Program-made: the position numbers and the translations under genes
Notes under the pieces: generated by a model
What the model saw: only the letters and a program-made list of their open reading frames with translations
Told to the model about the DNA's origin: nothing
Database searches by the model: none
Shown here: in pieces, positions 1 to 7,351 of the stretch
Numbering within the stretch: the first letter of the stretch is position 1
Layout of the letters: every line of letters begins with the position of its first letter
Origin: Rhodomicrobium udaipurense JA643
GTDB taxonomy: Bacteria > Pseudomonadota > Alphaproteobacteria > Rhizobiales > Rhodomicrobiaceae
Assembly (NCBI RefSeq): GCF_000636015.1
Contig: NZ_JFZJ01000019.1
Coordinates: forward strand, 1 to 39,448
DNA length: 39,448 bases
Direction of reading: 5' to 3'

Positions 1-1
1 C

Positions 2-241
2 TATCGCGTCGGCCTCAACAAGCCTTACGCGGGCGGCTACATCACCGAGCATTTCGGCAAGCCGCGACACGGCATCCACGCGCTCCAGATCGAGGTCGAC
101 CGCAGCATCTACATGAACGAGGAAACCTTCGAAAAGACGCCCGCGTTCATGAGCCTCCAGCGCGACATGTCGCACGTCGTGTCCACGCTGGTGCAGGAGT
201 TGCCGCGCTGGAGCGGAGGCTATAAGGTCGCCGCCGAGTGA
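2..241 (+). CDS. N-formylglutamate amidohydrolase, C-terminal part (5' end outside window)
   Basis: Seventy-nine residues in the frame beginning at base 2, ending in TGA at 239-241. The stretch with GGYITEHFGKP, then HALQIEVDRSIYMNEETF, is the conserved C-terminal part of the N-formylglutamate amidohydrolase family, which hydrolyses N-formyl-L-glutamate to formate and glutamate, the last step of one histidine-degradation route. The acidic EVDRSIYM segment sits where the family has its conserved C-terminal motif. The upstream part, including most of the zinc site, is not visible. The next gene encodes a histidinol-phosphatase-type enzyme on the same strand; these two families are often neighbours in Hyphomicrobiales. 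Whether this protein acts in a hut pathway cannot be judged here because no other hut gene is in view. Confidence 0.85.
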   Translation, partial: YRVGLNKPYAGGYITEHFGKPRHGIHALQIEVDRSIYMNEETFEKTPAFMSLQRDMSHVVSTLVQELPRWSGGYKVAAE

Positions 242-541
242 TGTGATTGCGGTCTCGCGCGAACCGGCCTTGGACGAGGGCAAAAAAAAGAGGCCATCCA
301 AAAGATTGAACGGCCCCAAGTCTAGGGAGGAAACGCCCAAGGAGGGCAGCGACACGCGTAATGAACGCATATCGCACCGCAGTAATATCGCATTGCAACG
401 CACAAAACACAAGAGCGAGTTGTGGTGTGCACCGCCGAGGCGGTTTCGGCAACAATCTTTTCGTCAATGCGGCCTGTACGAAATATCTGTCAAGTTGCAT
501 ACGATTCCACGCACTATGTCGACAAACGGGGAGTGTCTGAC
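242..541. other. 300-base gap between amidohydrolase and hisN
   Basis: No convincing gene, RNA gene or intrinsic terminator is visible. The stretch is less GC-rich than its flanks and has an A8 run at about 282-289. Open frames exist on both strands, but their translations are arginine/proline-rich and resemble no family. It probably holds the hisN promoter. The purine-rich GGGGAG at 528-533 is the likely hisN ribosome binding site. Confidence 0.5.
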
Positions 542-1327
542 GTGCCGATAGCCTTTGAATCGCTGCTCGAAACAGCCCACAAGCTCGCAAACGCGGCGAG
601 CAGCGTCACTTTGTCTCACTTTCGCACTGGAACAAACGCGGATCACAAGGGTGGCTCGTCTTTCGATCCCGTGACCGTAGCCGACCGGGGTGCGGAAGAG
701 GCTATGCGCGCGATTATCCGGCGCGATTTCCCGGATCATGGCATCGCCGGCGAAGAGTTCGCACCGGTGAACGAGGGCGCGGACTATGTCTGGAGCCTCG
801 ATCCCATCGACGGCACGCGCTCCTATATCACCGGTCTGCCGATCTGGGGCACGTTGATCGGCGTTCTCTATCAGGGGAAGCCGGTCCTTGGCGTCATGGA
901 CCAGCCCTTCATCGGTGAGCGTTTCTGGAGCGACGAGCAGGCCGCGTGGTACCGCGGACCGAACGGCCTCAGGCGTTGCAGGACGAGGACATGCGCGAGC
1001 CTCGGCGACGCTTTGCTGACGGCGACCACCCCGGATATGTTCGAGGGCGAGGATGCTACGCATTTCGATCGGCTCGCCGGTTCCGTGCGCATGCGCCGCT
1101 TCGGCGGTGACTGTTACGCCTACGGCATGCTCGCGCTTGGCCAGATCGACATCGTGGCGGAGGCGTGCCTGAAGCCGTTCGACATCGTTGCGCTGATCCC
1201 CATCGTTGAAAAGGCGGGTGGTGCGGTGAAGACTTGGGACGGCGGCGAGCCGCAGGCGGCAGGGCGCTGCATCGCTGTTGGCGATCCTGCGTTGCTGGAT
1301 GTCGCGCTCGACCGGCTGCGAGGCTGA
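542..1327 (+). CDS. hisN: Histidinol-phosphatase, inositol-monophosphatase fold (HisN type)
   Basis: A 261-residue member of the Mg2+-dependent inositol monophosphatase superfamily. Visible metal-site motifs are GEEF, the signature LDPIDGTRSYITGLP, and a C-terminal KPFDIVALIPIVEKAGG in which FD replaces the usual WD. That last segment resembles the HisN histidinol-phosphatases (dephosphorylation of L-histidinol phosphate, penultimate step of histidine synthesis) more than generic inositol phosphatases. I start at GTG 542 because GGGGAG lies 8 bases upstream and the protein then has normal family length. An in-frame GTG at 533 and an ATG at 422 are alternatives, but the latter would add about 40 unrelated residues. 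The upstream neighbour is N-formylglutamate amidohydrolase. Substrate is inferred from motif similarity, so other phosphomonoesters remain possible. Confidence 0.83.
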   Translation: MPIAFESLLETAHKLANAASSVTLSHFRTGTNADHKGGSSFDPVTVADRGAEEAMRAIIRRDFPDHGIAGEEFAPVNEGADYVWSLDPIDGTRSYITGLPIWGTLIGVLYQGKPVLGVMDQPFIGERFWSDEQAAWYRGPNGLRRCRTRTCASLGDALLTATTPDMFEGEDATHFDRLAGSVRMRRFGGDCYAYGMLALGQIDIVAEACLKPFDIVALIPIVEKAGGAVKTWDGGEPQAAGRCIAVGDPALLDVALDRLRG

Positions 1328-1532
1328 CGCGAGGGGGGCGGCGACGGAGCCAAGAGGCCCCAAAGGTCGAGGTCGCCTCGGCGCGCGGCTGGCGTGCAAA
1401 AGAAACATGAGGCGGTTCGGTCAATATAAGCTCCGCCGACGCCTTCACGCTCCCGGCGCTCGAACGCTTCCCTCAACTCGCGGGACGGCTCTCGCCACAA
1501 TTTTGAAGCGTCTGGCTGCGCCGCGCCCGACG

Positions 1533-2237
1533 CTATCCGCCCCTCGTGTGCTTCTGGAAGACGACCCAGAGTTTCTCATCGGAACCGTAAAGCTGAATCG
1601 TGTCTGCGGATGGCCCGCCCCAGTAGTCCTTGCCTTCCTCCGACCTGTCGGGCCTTCCAAAAAGGGACACGAAGGCTGGCTTCAGGCTCTGGGCAGTCGC
1701 ATAGGGGTTATCTTTCGGCGAAAGGATCGCGGTGATTTTCGAGGCGGTCGTGTGGTCTTCCGGGTTCACGTCCTCAGGCTCGAACTCGACACTGAGTGTG
1801 AAGTTGCCGTTGCTTATGTGGAGGCGTTGCTGGCATTGCTTTCGCCCGTTGCGGCAGGTTTCATGGAGCGTCGCGGGCTCGGTGAAGAAACCCGACCCGT
1901 CGACCGTGCGCTTCACGAACGAAAAGCTGTCGCCGAGCTGGATGCCGAACACGCTGCACGCGGAAATGTCGGAGATTTTCTTTTCCCTGACGGCGCATGG
2001 CTTCGCGCCCGAGAACAGGAGGCGGCGGAAGTTTTCCTTGACCGCGTCGCGATCAAGAGTAGCGCCATCGGACGTGGCCACATAGGACCGCACCGACGCG
2101 GGCACCAGGCTCTTCTTGTCGCTCAATGAACTCCACGCGAGCCACACCGAAAAGCCGACAAGCCCCAGGATGCCAAGCGAGTACAACGTGGAAAGGAGCA
2201 CTCGCTCCCAGAGATTGTGAAACGCCTTGTCATCCAT
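1533..2237 (-). CDS. Hypothetical single-pass membrane protein
   Basis: I do not recognise the family. The 234-residue product has a short N-terminal cytoplasmic segment, one hydrophobic helix at about residues 14-36 (SLGILGLVGFSVWLAW), and a soluble, presumably periplasmic domain with four cysteines (in KPCAV, SACSV, ETCRN and KQCQQ) that could form disulfides. The C-terminal half has a mixed alpha/beta pattern ending in YGSDEKLWVVF. Composition and codon use match genome-type coding sequence, and competing frames read as arginine-rich noise. I prefer the ATG at 2237; an in-frame GTG at 2249 is possible. It stands alone, convergent with hisN and divergent from the PNPOx-like gene. No function is proposed. 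Confidence 0.7.
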   Translation of the reverse strand: MDDKAFHNLWERVLLSTLYSLGILGLVGFSVWLAWSSLSDKKSLVPASVRSYVATSDGATLDRDAVKENFRRLLFSGAKPCAVREKKISDISACSVFGIQLGDSFSFVKRTVDGSGFFTEPATLHETCRNGRKQCQQRLHISNGNFTLSVEFEPEDVNPEDHTTASKITAILSPKDNPYATAQSLKPAFVSLFGRPDRSEEGKDYWGGPSADTIQLYGSDEKLWVVFQKHTRGG

Positions 2238-2477
2238 CGATTTGACCACTCACACGAAAAACGCGACACGTGTTTTATGAAACTTTTATCTTTCGCCAAG
2301 CATGCCGCATAGGCCGTCGACGCATTGATGCACAGCTTAAGGCCGTGAATTCATGAATCGCGCCGAGTCGGAACGGCGGACGGGCCACCTTGTTGAATTC
2401 CCAAAAGGCGCGAGCAAAAGGCGGAACGCGAAACGGCGTTTCCATCTCGCGGTCCGACGAAGCGGAAGGAGAGAAGG

Positions 2478-2957
2478 GTGGATACGCATCAGCAAGGGTT
2501 CGCGAAGCTCGTCACAATGATAGACGCCATCGAGGTCGGCATGCTGACGACAGCCGACGAAGCCGGTCACATGCGGTCGCGGCCCATGGCGACGCAGCGC
2601 GCGGAAGATGGCTGTCTGTGGTTTTTTACGAGCCGGGATTCACCGAAAGTCGAGGAGATCCGGAAGGATTGCCAGGTGAACGTCAGCTATAGCGACCCCG
2701 CGAACCAGATCTTCGTATCGGTTTCCGGCCTCGCGCGCACACTCCGGGACGAGGCCAGAATCCGCGAGCTGTGGACGGGGCAGGCTCAGCGCTGGTTTCC
2801 GGAAGGCCCGGAAGACCCCCGCATCGCGCTGCTTTCGGTTGAAATAACAGCAGCGGAATATTGGGACGTGGACGCCTGCAAAATGCGCGCGTTGCTTAAG
2901 ACGAACGCCTCCCCCAGCGAGCTGGTCGCCGCGACCGAGCACAAGGCGCTGTCGTAA
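2478..2957 (+). CDS. Pyridoxamine 5'-phosphate oxidase-fold protein (general stress protein 26 type)
   Basis: A 159-residue protein of the split-barrel flavin-binding fold. It starts with GTG at 2478 behind the strong ribosome site GGAAGGAG (2464-2471). The order of features matches the stress-protein-26 branch: VGMLTTADEAGHMRSRPMA (first strands and flavin-contact region), LWFFTSRDSPKVEEI, then VNVSYSDPANQIFVSVSG, and a C-terminal EITAAEYWD. Family members bind FMN, FAD or F420, and many have no known substrate. The true PdxH, which makes pyridoxal phosphate, is longer and has a different C-terminus, so I do not call this PdxH. It stands alone between a divergent membrane protein gene and a convergent iron permease gene. 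Confidence 0.83.
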   Translation: MDTHQQGFAKLVTMIDAIEVGMLTTADEAGHMRSRPMATQRAEDGCLWFFTSRDSPKVEEIRKDCQVNVSYSDPANQIFVSVSGLARTLRDEARIRELWTGQAQRWFPEGPEDPRIALLSVEITAAEYWDVDACKMRALLKTNASPSELVAATEHKALS

Positions 2958-2977
2958 GGAGCTTGGGGAAAGCCGCG

Positions 2978-3847
2978 CTAGCCTCGCACCCCATGGCGCT
3001 CGGCGGGTGAGATATTCGGTCGATGCGCGCCCCGGCGCTTTGCGTGCTGGATATGGCTGAGCCGCATCATCCCGAAGATCCCGAACAGCGTCGCGAGATA
3101 GGCCGCGACCTGAAGCCACGACGGACGGTCATCATAGCCGACGAGCGTTTGCATCATCACACCGAACAGCGTGTTCGTTGAGAGGAAGCCCGACGTATTC
3201 CACGCCGTGTCCACCCAGACCGACACGATGTCCGCGTCCTGAAGGATTCTGACGCATTGCGACGCCATGCCGGCCGCGAGCAGCGCAATCAGGACGCCCG
3301 TCACGGAGAAGAGATAACGCGTCGGGATGCGGACAAGACCGGCGTAGGTCAAGGCGGTGAGCGCGATGCCGCCGCCAAGCCCGAGCATGCCGCCAGCGAG
3401 CATCATGGAGCCGCTTTCGCGCGACGCGATGGCGTTGCCGTAGAGGAACAGGACGACTTCCGCGCCTTCGCGCAGCACCGCGACGGCGACCACGATGGCA
3501 AGCGCCGTCAGCGACTTGGCTCCCTCCGCGACGGCGGCACCCGCAGCCGAAAGCTCGGCCGCCATCTGCTTGCCGTGGCTCGCCATCCAGACATTATGCC
3601 AGGTCAACATCACCACCGCGAGCGCGAGCACGCCCGCGTTGAAGACCTTCTGCCCTTCGCCGTCGAGCGCCTCCGACAGGCTGCCCGCGAAGATCGCGAG
3701 GAGCGCCGCGCCAATAAGCCCCGCGCTGATGCCGCCCGCCACGAACCAGCCGCGCGAAGGCACGCCCTTGGTCGCCGCGAGCACGATCCCGACGATAAGC
3801 CCGGCTTCGATGACTTCCCTGAAAACGATTATGGCGGCGGCCAGCAT
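2978..3847 (-). CDS. FTR1-family iron permease
   Basis: A 289-residue polytopic inner-membrane protein with about seven hydrophobic helices. Both family iron-binding REXXE motifs are present: REVIE at residues 10-14 in helix 1 and REGAE at 126-130 in helix 4. FTR1/EfeU permeases import iron, often with a partner oxidase or EfeO/EfeB-type periplasmic proteins, but no such partner lies next to this gene. The start is supported by AGGAG six bases upstream. About 160 bases upstream is an AT-rich palindrome resembling the Irr/ICE iron-control element (4003-4020), which fits iron regulation. The last about 20 residues are basic and probably cytoplasmic. Family assignment is firm; whether it takes Fe2+ or Fe3+ is not determinable. 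Confidence 0.93.
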   Translation of the reverse strand: MLAAAIIVFREVIEAGLIVGIVLAATKGVPSRGWFVAGGISAGLIGAALLAIFAGSLSEALDGEGQKVFNAGVLALAVVMLTWHNVWMASHGKQMAAELSAAGAAVAEGAKSLTALAIVVAVAVLREGAEVVLFLYGNAIASRESGSMMLAGGMLGLGGGIALTALTYAGLVRIPTRYLFSVTGVLIALLAAGMASQCVRILQDADIVSVWVDTAWNTSGFLSTNTLFGVMMQTLVGYDDRPSWLQVAAYLATLFGIFGMMRLSHIQHAKRRGAHRPNISPAERHGVRG

Positions 3848-4287
3848 GCGATGCTCCTGAGCCGGACGCGCATGAACCCGCGCATCGCCCTGATATACCA
3901 GACGCGTGCCGCAGATCTCAAGCGCACCAGCGCGAAATAAAGAAGGCGCGTATCATCCTCCTGTAATGCGCGGCAGACACGCGTGCAATATTTATCTTCT
4001 CGAATTAGATTTGTTCTAAATTATCGCGCCACGCCCGAGGAATGCTTTGCGCCCCCTCGCGGCGTTCGAAAATCGACTTGGCTTCGCAAGTGAAGGACGG
4101 GCGCGCGGCACGTTCATCTTGAGAACGCAGCGCCGTGGCGGATCGCCGCTCGCAGCTTTCGGGCTGGTACGCGCTGAAAGGTTTCCTAAATTAGTGCGTC
4201 CGCTTTCTCGTCCCGGTGATATAAGTGTCTGGCGGGAGCGATCCGGACAAGCGCGCCGTTATCCCTTCTCGGGAGGATCAAAGGTCT
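3848..4287. other. 440-base divergent intergenic region between iron permease and FlbD-like gene
   Basis: Contains the upstream regions of two divergent genes. The 3950-4025 part is markedly AT-rich and carries the palindrome listed separately. No tRNA, terminator or family-like small protein was recognised. Long open frames crossing 4047-4529 read as arginine-rich shadows of the downstream gene. Confidence 0.5.
4003..4020. promoter_or_regulatory. Candidate Irr box / iron control element (ICE-like palindrome)
   Basis: AATTAGATTTGTTCTAAA contains the interrupted palindrome ATTAGAT-TTG-TTCTAAA. It matches 12 of 14 defined positions of the rhizobial Irr/ICE-type consensus as I know it (TTTAGAA-N3-TTCTAAA). 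It lies 157-173 bases upstream of the FTR1-type iron permease start, in the most AT-rich part of the divergent intergenic region. Regulation by Irr, or by another Fur-family protein, is an inference; the distance is rather long unless the permease promoter is also distal. Confidence 0.45.
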
Positions 4288-4548
4288 ATGTTCATCGAAC
4301 TTCACGACACCAATGGCAACCTCACGCTGATCTGCGTGGAGGATATCCAGCGCGTGCGCAAGGGCGCTCACGGCGGCTCCGACATCTTTATGAACGAGTT
4401 GGACGGCTGGGTGCAAGTGGGCGAGAGCGTCGCTGCGGTTCGCGACCTTATCATCAAGGCCGGCGATATCGTGACGGCGGCGGCGAAGGTGGACAGCGGC
4501 AAGCCGATCCGGCTTCAGCCGCTCGATAATCCGCGCGAAAAGGATTGA
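4288..4548 (+). CDS. Small hypothetical protein, weakly FlbD-like
   Basis: An 86-residue protein. I start at ATG 4288, preceded by GGGAGG; an earlier in-frame ATG at 4225 would add 21 unconvincing residues. The pattern MFIELHDTNGN, then IQRVRKG, SDIFMNELDG and VGESVAAVRDLI resembles the FlbD family of small flagellar-associated proteins (I-x-L-x-x-x-NG, a middle beta hairpin, then V-x-ESV). The match is by shape, not by a diagnostic residue, and no flagellar gene is nearby. The C-terminal tail (about residues 60-86) is charged and extra to that family. It converges on the Spy-like gene, with a perfect palindrome between the two stop codons. Function unknown. Confidence 0.72.
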   Translation: MFIELHDTNGNLTLICVEDIQRVRKGAHGGSDIFMNELDGWVQVGESVAAVRDLIIKAGDIVTAAAKVDSGKPIRLQPLDNPREKD

Positions 4549-4554
4549 GGGTCG

Positions 4555-4576
4555 AGAGGGCGACGCGTCGCCCTCT
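4555..4576. terminator. Perfect 22-base palindrome between convergent genes
   Basis: AGAGGGCGAC followed by GCGTCGCCCTCT is a perfect inverted repeat with no unpaired centre. It begins 6 bases after the FlbD-like stop and ends 18 bases before the Spy-like stop. In RNA from either strand it would fold into a strong GC-rich hairpin. There is no downstream T-run, so it may act as a bidirectional 3'-end stabiliser or a Rho-assisted stop rather than a classical terminator. A protein-binding palindrome is the alternative. Confidence 0.5.
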
Positions 4577-4594
4577 GTCAATGACCGGTGGCCG

Positions 4595-5119
4595 TTATCC
4601 GCGACCACCGCCGCGGCGTTTCGCAACGCGGCCAAGCCCCTCGTCTCCCGCCTTCAGCATCGCGACGAGCCTGCGCTTCTGCGCTTCGTTCAACGACTGG
4701 TAAAGCGGCTCGGCGGCGTCCGCGAGCTTCTTCAGCGACCCGCCCCGCTCCTCAAGCTGCTCCGCGCGCTCCTTGATTGCCTGAATTGCATCTTCGGGCT
4801 TCTGCCGATCGCGCTTGGCAAGCCGCTGATCCATGCGCTTCTGCATGATATCGCGCAAAGCCTGCTCGACGGGCGGCCAGTTCTTTTCCTGATCCTGCGT
4901 GAGCTTCAGCCCCGCTTTCAGGCCCGCGATGCGCGCATCCGCAAAAGCTTTCATGTCGTCCCGGCCGAATCGGAACTTCTTCTGCTCGGTCTGGCGCGGT
5001 TGCGGCTGCGCCTGCGGGCTTTGCGCGCCGTTGTCGTCAGCATCGGCCCGCTGCGCATAGACGGACGACGGTCCGAGAAGCGCGAGCGCCATCACGCCCG
5101 CGACGATAGACTTGTTCAT
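4595..5119 (-). CDS. Spy/CpxP-family periplasmic chaperone-like protein (LTxxQ motif)
   Basis: A 174-residue secreted protein. The N-terminal signal peptide ends near residue 22 (SSVYA|Q). A Gln/Pro-rich linker follows (about residues 30-48), then a helical domain with the family LTxxQ motif as LTQDQ at 73-77 and a second, degenerate copy LNEAQ at 143-147. Spy and CpxP are cradle-shaped periplasmic proteins that protect unfolded envelope proteins. The C-terminus ends in a Gly/Arg-rich run, which is unusual for the family. A divergent DegP-type protease gene follows, so the two may both serve envelope protein quality control. The ribosome site GTGGAGG is clear, and a heat-shock-like promoter lies just upstream. 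Family call firm; role inferred. Confidence 0.85.
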   Translation of the reverse strand: MNKSIVAGVMALALLGPSSVYAQRADADDNGAQSPQAQPQPRQTEQKKFRFGRDDMKAFADARIAGLKAGLKLTQDQEKNWPPVEQALRDIMQKRMDQRLAKRDRQKPEDAIQAIKERAEQLEERGGSLKKLADAAEPLYQSLNEAQKRRLVAMLKAGDEGLGRVAKRRGGGRG

Positions 5120-5149
5120 GTGGCTTCCTCCACTTTAAAGACTCTCATT

Positions 5150-5180
5150 TGATAAGGTAACGGTGGAGACACCCGTCAAG
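5150..5180 (-). promoter_or_regulatory. Candidate promoter of the Spy-like gene, RpoH-like
   Basis: Read on the minus strand: CTTGAC (5180-5175), an 18-base spacer, then CTTATCA (5156-5150). This fits the alphaproteobacterial heat-shock sigma pattern (CTTGAC, then CYTATNT) at all but the last defined position. The start codon is about 30 bases downstream, leaving a short leader that contains the GGAGG ribosome site. A sigma-70 reading with TTGACG is also possible. Confidence 0.4.
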
Positions 5181-5521
5181 TTCGATCCTGATCGGAGCAA
5201 TAACAGGGCATTAATGCGCCTGTATCGCCGCAACATGGCGATGCTCGCCTTCAGGAAACGATGTTTGCAACCAATAAAATTCCCATCAAATTTACCCGCT
5301 GCCGTAATTTCGACAATGCGATTGCGGATCACTCAAGAGCGGCGTGGGGCTTTATCTCATCGTTTATGAAATAACCAAGGCATTTGATAAAAATTTTATA
5401 AGTTTACCATAGGGCAACATTAGTATTCCTTAAACAAATTCTCTACCTTAGCTTTCATCTTGAACTAGGCGGCAGCGGAGCCTTCGCTGCCCGCGTTAAT
5501 TCTTCAAGACACGGAAAGTTC
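5181..5521. other. AT-rich upstream region of the DegP-type gene
   Basis: About 340 bases without a recognisable gene. The part from about 5340 to 5460 is strongly AT-rich compared with the rest of the window and probably contains the degP promoter; a TTGATA (from about 5384) is a possible -35 element but no convincing -10 partner is seen. A short open frame on the plus strand from 5163 and one on the minus strand from 5332 have no family character. Confidence 0.45.
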
Positions 5522-7090
5522 ATGCCGAATATGCCTGCCAAAGACCAAGCTCCGATCAAGAAGATATCGCGTCGCTCGCCCCTGTCGCTGGTCAGTCGCA
5601 ATCTTGTCGGCGCCTCCGCGGTTGCCTTCTGCGTGATCGCGGGTGCTGGAGCCTACCAGTTGCAAGCTGCGCCGGATGTTGCACCGCAAAGCGAGACGAC
5701 GAGCCATCTGCCGAGCTTTACGGCGCTCGCGGAACGCGTTTCGCCGTCCGTCGTATCGGTGCGCGTGAAGGCCGACCCGCGCCTTATCGCCTCGCAGGAC
5801 GGTGGGGCCGATGAGCGCTCTCCCGATGGCAACAAGGACAATCCTTTCAGCGGCACGCCGCTTGAACGCTTCTTCGCGGGGCCGAAAGGTCTCATGCCCC
5901 CCGACCCAAAGGGCAAGGACAAGAAGGGCGGAACGCCTGGCGCGCCCGTGCTCGGACAGGGCTCCGGCTTTTTCATCTCGCAGGACGGCTACATCGTCAC
6001 GAACAACCACGTCGTGGAAGGCGCGATGAAGGTTGAGGTGCTGACGACCGAAGGCCGCGTATTGCCCGCCAAGATCATCGGCACCGATGCAGGCACCGAC
6101 CTCGCACTTCTGAAGGTGGAAGGGCGCAATTTCCCGGCGATCAAGTTCAGCAAAGGCGACGTCAAGGTCGGCGAATGGGTTATCGCGCTCGGTAATCCGT
6201 TCGGCCTCGAAGGCACGGTCACGGCAGGCATCGTATCGGCGCGCGGCCGCGACATCGGCATGGGCGCCTATGACAACTTCATCCAGATCGACGCTTCGGT
6301 GAACCAGGGCAACTCCGGCGGCCCGACCTTCAATCAGTCGGGCGAGGTGATCGGCGTCAACACAGCCATCTTCTCGCCATCCGGCGGTTCGGTCGGTATT
6401 GCGTTCGCCGTGCCCGCCAGGACCGTTGAAACCATCGTCGCGCAGTTGAAGGAAAAAGGCCGCGTGACGCGCGGCTGGCTCGGCGTCGAGGTGCAGCCCG
6501 TGACGCCGGAACTCGCCGACAGCCTCGGCCTCCGCGACCCGCAAGGCGCGCTCGTGACCTCGCTCATGCAGGGCAGCCCGGCCGACAAGGGCGGCCTGCT
6601 GCGCGGCGATGTCGTGCTCAAGATCAACGAAGGCGATGTGAAGGACAGCCGCGATCTCGCGCGCCGGATCGCTTCCATTCCGCCGCAGACCGCCGTCCGC
6701 CTCGCGATCTTCCGCAACGGCAGGCGCGAAGCCCTTGCCGTCAAGCTGACGGAACTGAAGGATGAATCGAAGCTGCCCAGCGGCCGGAGCGGCCCCGCGC
6801 TGCAATCGGAAATCGGCGGCCTCGGCATCTCCGTCGCGCCCATGGTGAGCGGCCCCCGCGGCGCACCCGGCCTCGCTATCGTGGAAATCCGCCCGGACGG
6901 CAAAGCCGCCGATGTCGGCCTCGTGCAGGGCGACGTGATCCTCGCGGCGAACGGCTCGGATCTGTTCACGCCCGACGCGCTGGAGGCGGCGCTTCGCAAC
7001 GCCCGCGCCATCGGCAAGTATCACGCGCTGACGCTCGTTCAGCGCGGTGCGACGCAGGTCTTCGTCGCGCTGCCGACCGGCGCTCGCTGA
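5522..7090 (+). CDS. degP: DegP/HtrA-family (Do-type) periplasmic serine protease
   Basis: A 522-residue envelope protease/chaperone. A basic N-terminus and hydrophobic helix (about residues 27-45) act as signal or anchor. The trypsin-like domain carries the catalytic triad: His163 in TNNHVV, Asp193 in GTDLALLK and Ser265 in GNSGGP. An LA-type loop rich in Asp, Pro and Lys lies between about residues 80 and 140. Two PDZ domains follow (about 320-405 and 430-515); the GWLGVEVQPVTPELA segment opens the first. Such proteases degrade or refold damaged periplasmic proteins. It stands alone behind an AT-rich upstream region, next to the divergent Spy-like gene, and ends at a clear hairpin terminator. 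Whether it is the DegP, DegQ or MucD-type paralogue cannot be decided here. Confidence 0.94.
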   Translation: MPNMPAKDQAPIKKISRRSPLSLVSRNLVGASAVAFCVIAGAGAYQLQAAPDVAPQSETTSHLPSFTALAERVSPSVVSVRVKADPRLIASQDGGADERSPDGNKDNPFSGTPLERFFAGPKGLMPPDPKGKDKKGGTPGAPVLGQGSGFFISQDGYIVTNNHVVEGAMKVEVLTTEGRVLPAKIIGTDAGTDLALLKVEGRNFPAIKFSKGDVKVGEWVIALGNPFGLEGTVTAGIVSARGRDIGMGAYDNFIQIDASVNQGNSGGPTFNQSGEVIGVNTAIFSPSGGSVGIAFAVPARTVETIVAQLKEKGRVTRGWLGVEVQPVTPELADSLGLRDPQGALVTSLMQGSPADKGGLLRGDVVLKINEGDVKDSRDLARRIASIPPQTAVRLAIFRNGRREALAVKLTELKDESKLPSGRSGPALQSEIGGLGISVAPMVSGPRGAPGLAIVEIRPDGKAADVGLVQGDVILAANGSDLFTPDALEAALRNARAIGKYHALTLVQRGATQVFVALPTGAR

Positions 7091-7112
7091 CAGCAAAAAG
7101 TTGAGGGGCGGG

Positions 7113-7137
7113 TCGGGGGCGGTTTCGCCCCCGATTT
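7113..7137 (+). terminator. Intrinsic terminator after the degP-type gene
   Basis: A nine-base perfect stem, TCGGGGGCG with CGCCCCCGA, encloses the loop GTTT, and TTT GCG TTT follows. It begins 22 bases after the protease stop codon. The U-tract is short and interrupted, but the stem is very GC-rich. Confidence 0.7.
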
Positions 7138-7238
7138 GCGTTTGCGTAGGCGCGCACATCGGCTGTTGGAGAAGCGGCTCGAGTCTCGTACGATCACGGC
7201 TTGCGCCGCCTCGCGCGGCAACCTAGATCTGAGCGGTT

Positions 7239-7332
7239 AAAGCATTTCCAGGAAGTGGGAGCCAGTTTTCCATTGGGAATTGCGATATAGGAACAAGATA
7301 GAGTGCTTCGTTGAAACGGACGGAAGCGCTCT
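7239..7332. repeat. Dispersed Hyphomicrobiales intergenic repeat (palindromic)
   Basis: The sequence from AAAGCATTTCCAGGAAGTGG, through GTTTTCCATTGGGAATTGCG, to AAGATAGAG has the look of the short intergenic repeats scattered through many Hyphomicrobiales genomes. Its right end is an inverted repeat: GAGTGCTTC (7301-7309) pairs with GAAGCGCTC (7323-7331) with one G-U pair. The element sits immediately upstream of the TerB-like gene; the earlier in-frame start at 7280 lies inside it, which argues for the start at 7352. Family membership is from memory of such repeats, and only a genome-wide count would prove it. Confidence 0.6.
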
Positions 7333-7351
7333 AACCAACGGACCCCGCGCC

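Noticed and set aside
2415..2450. GGAAC...CGTT pair resembling an EcfG promoter before the PNPOx-like gene
   Set aside because: The spacing is about 9 bases, not the 16-17 expected; it is better seen as a chance inverted repeat.
5504..7159. A 551-codon minus-strand open frame opposite the DegP-type gene
   Set aside because: Antisense shadow; the plus strand has the complete His/Asp/Ser triad and PDZ domains.
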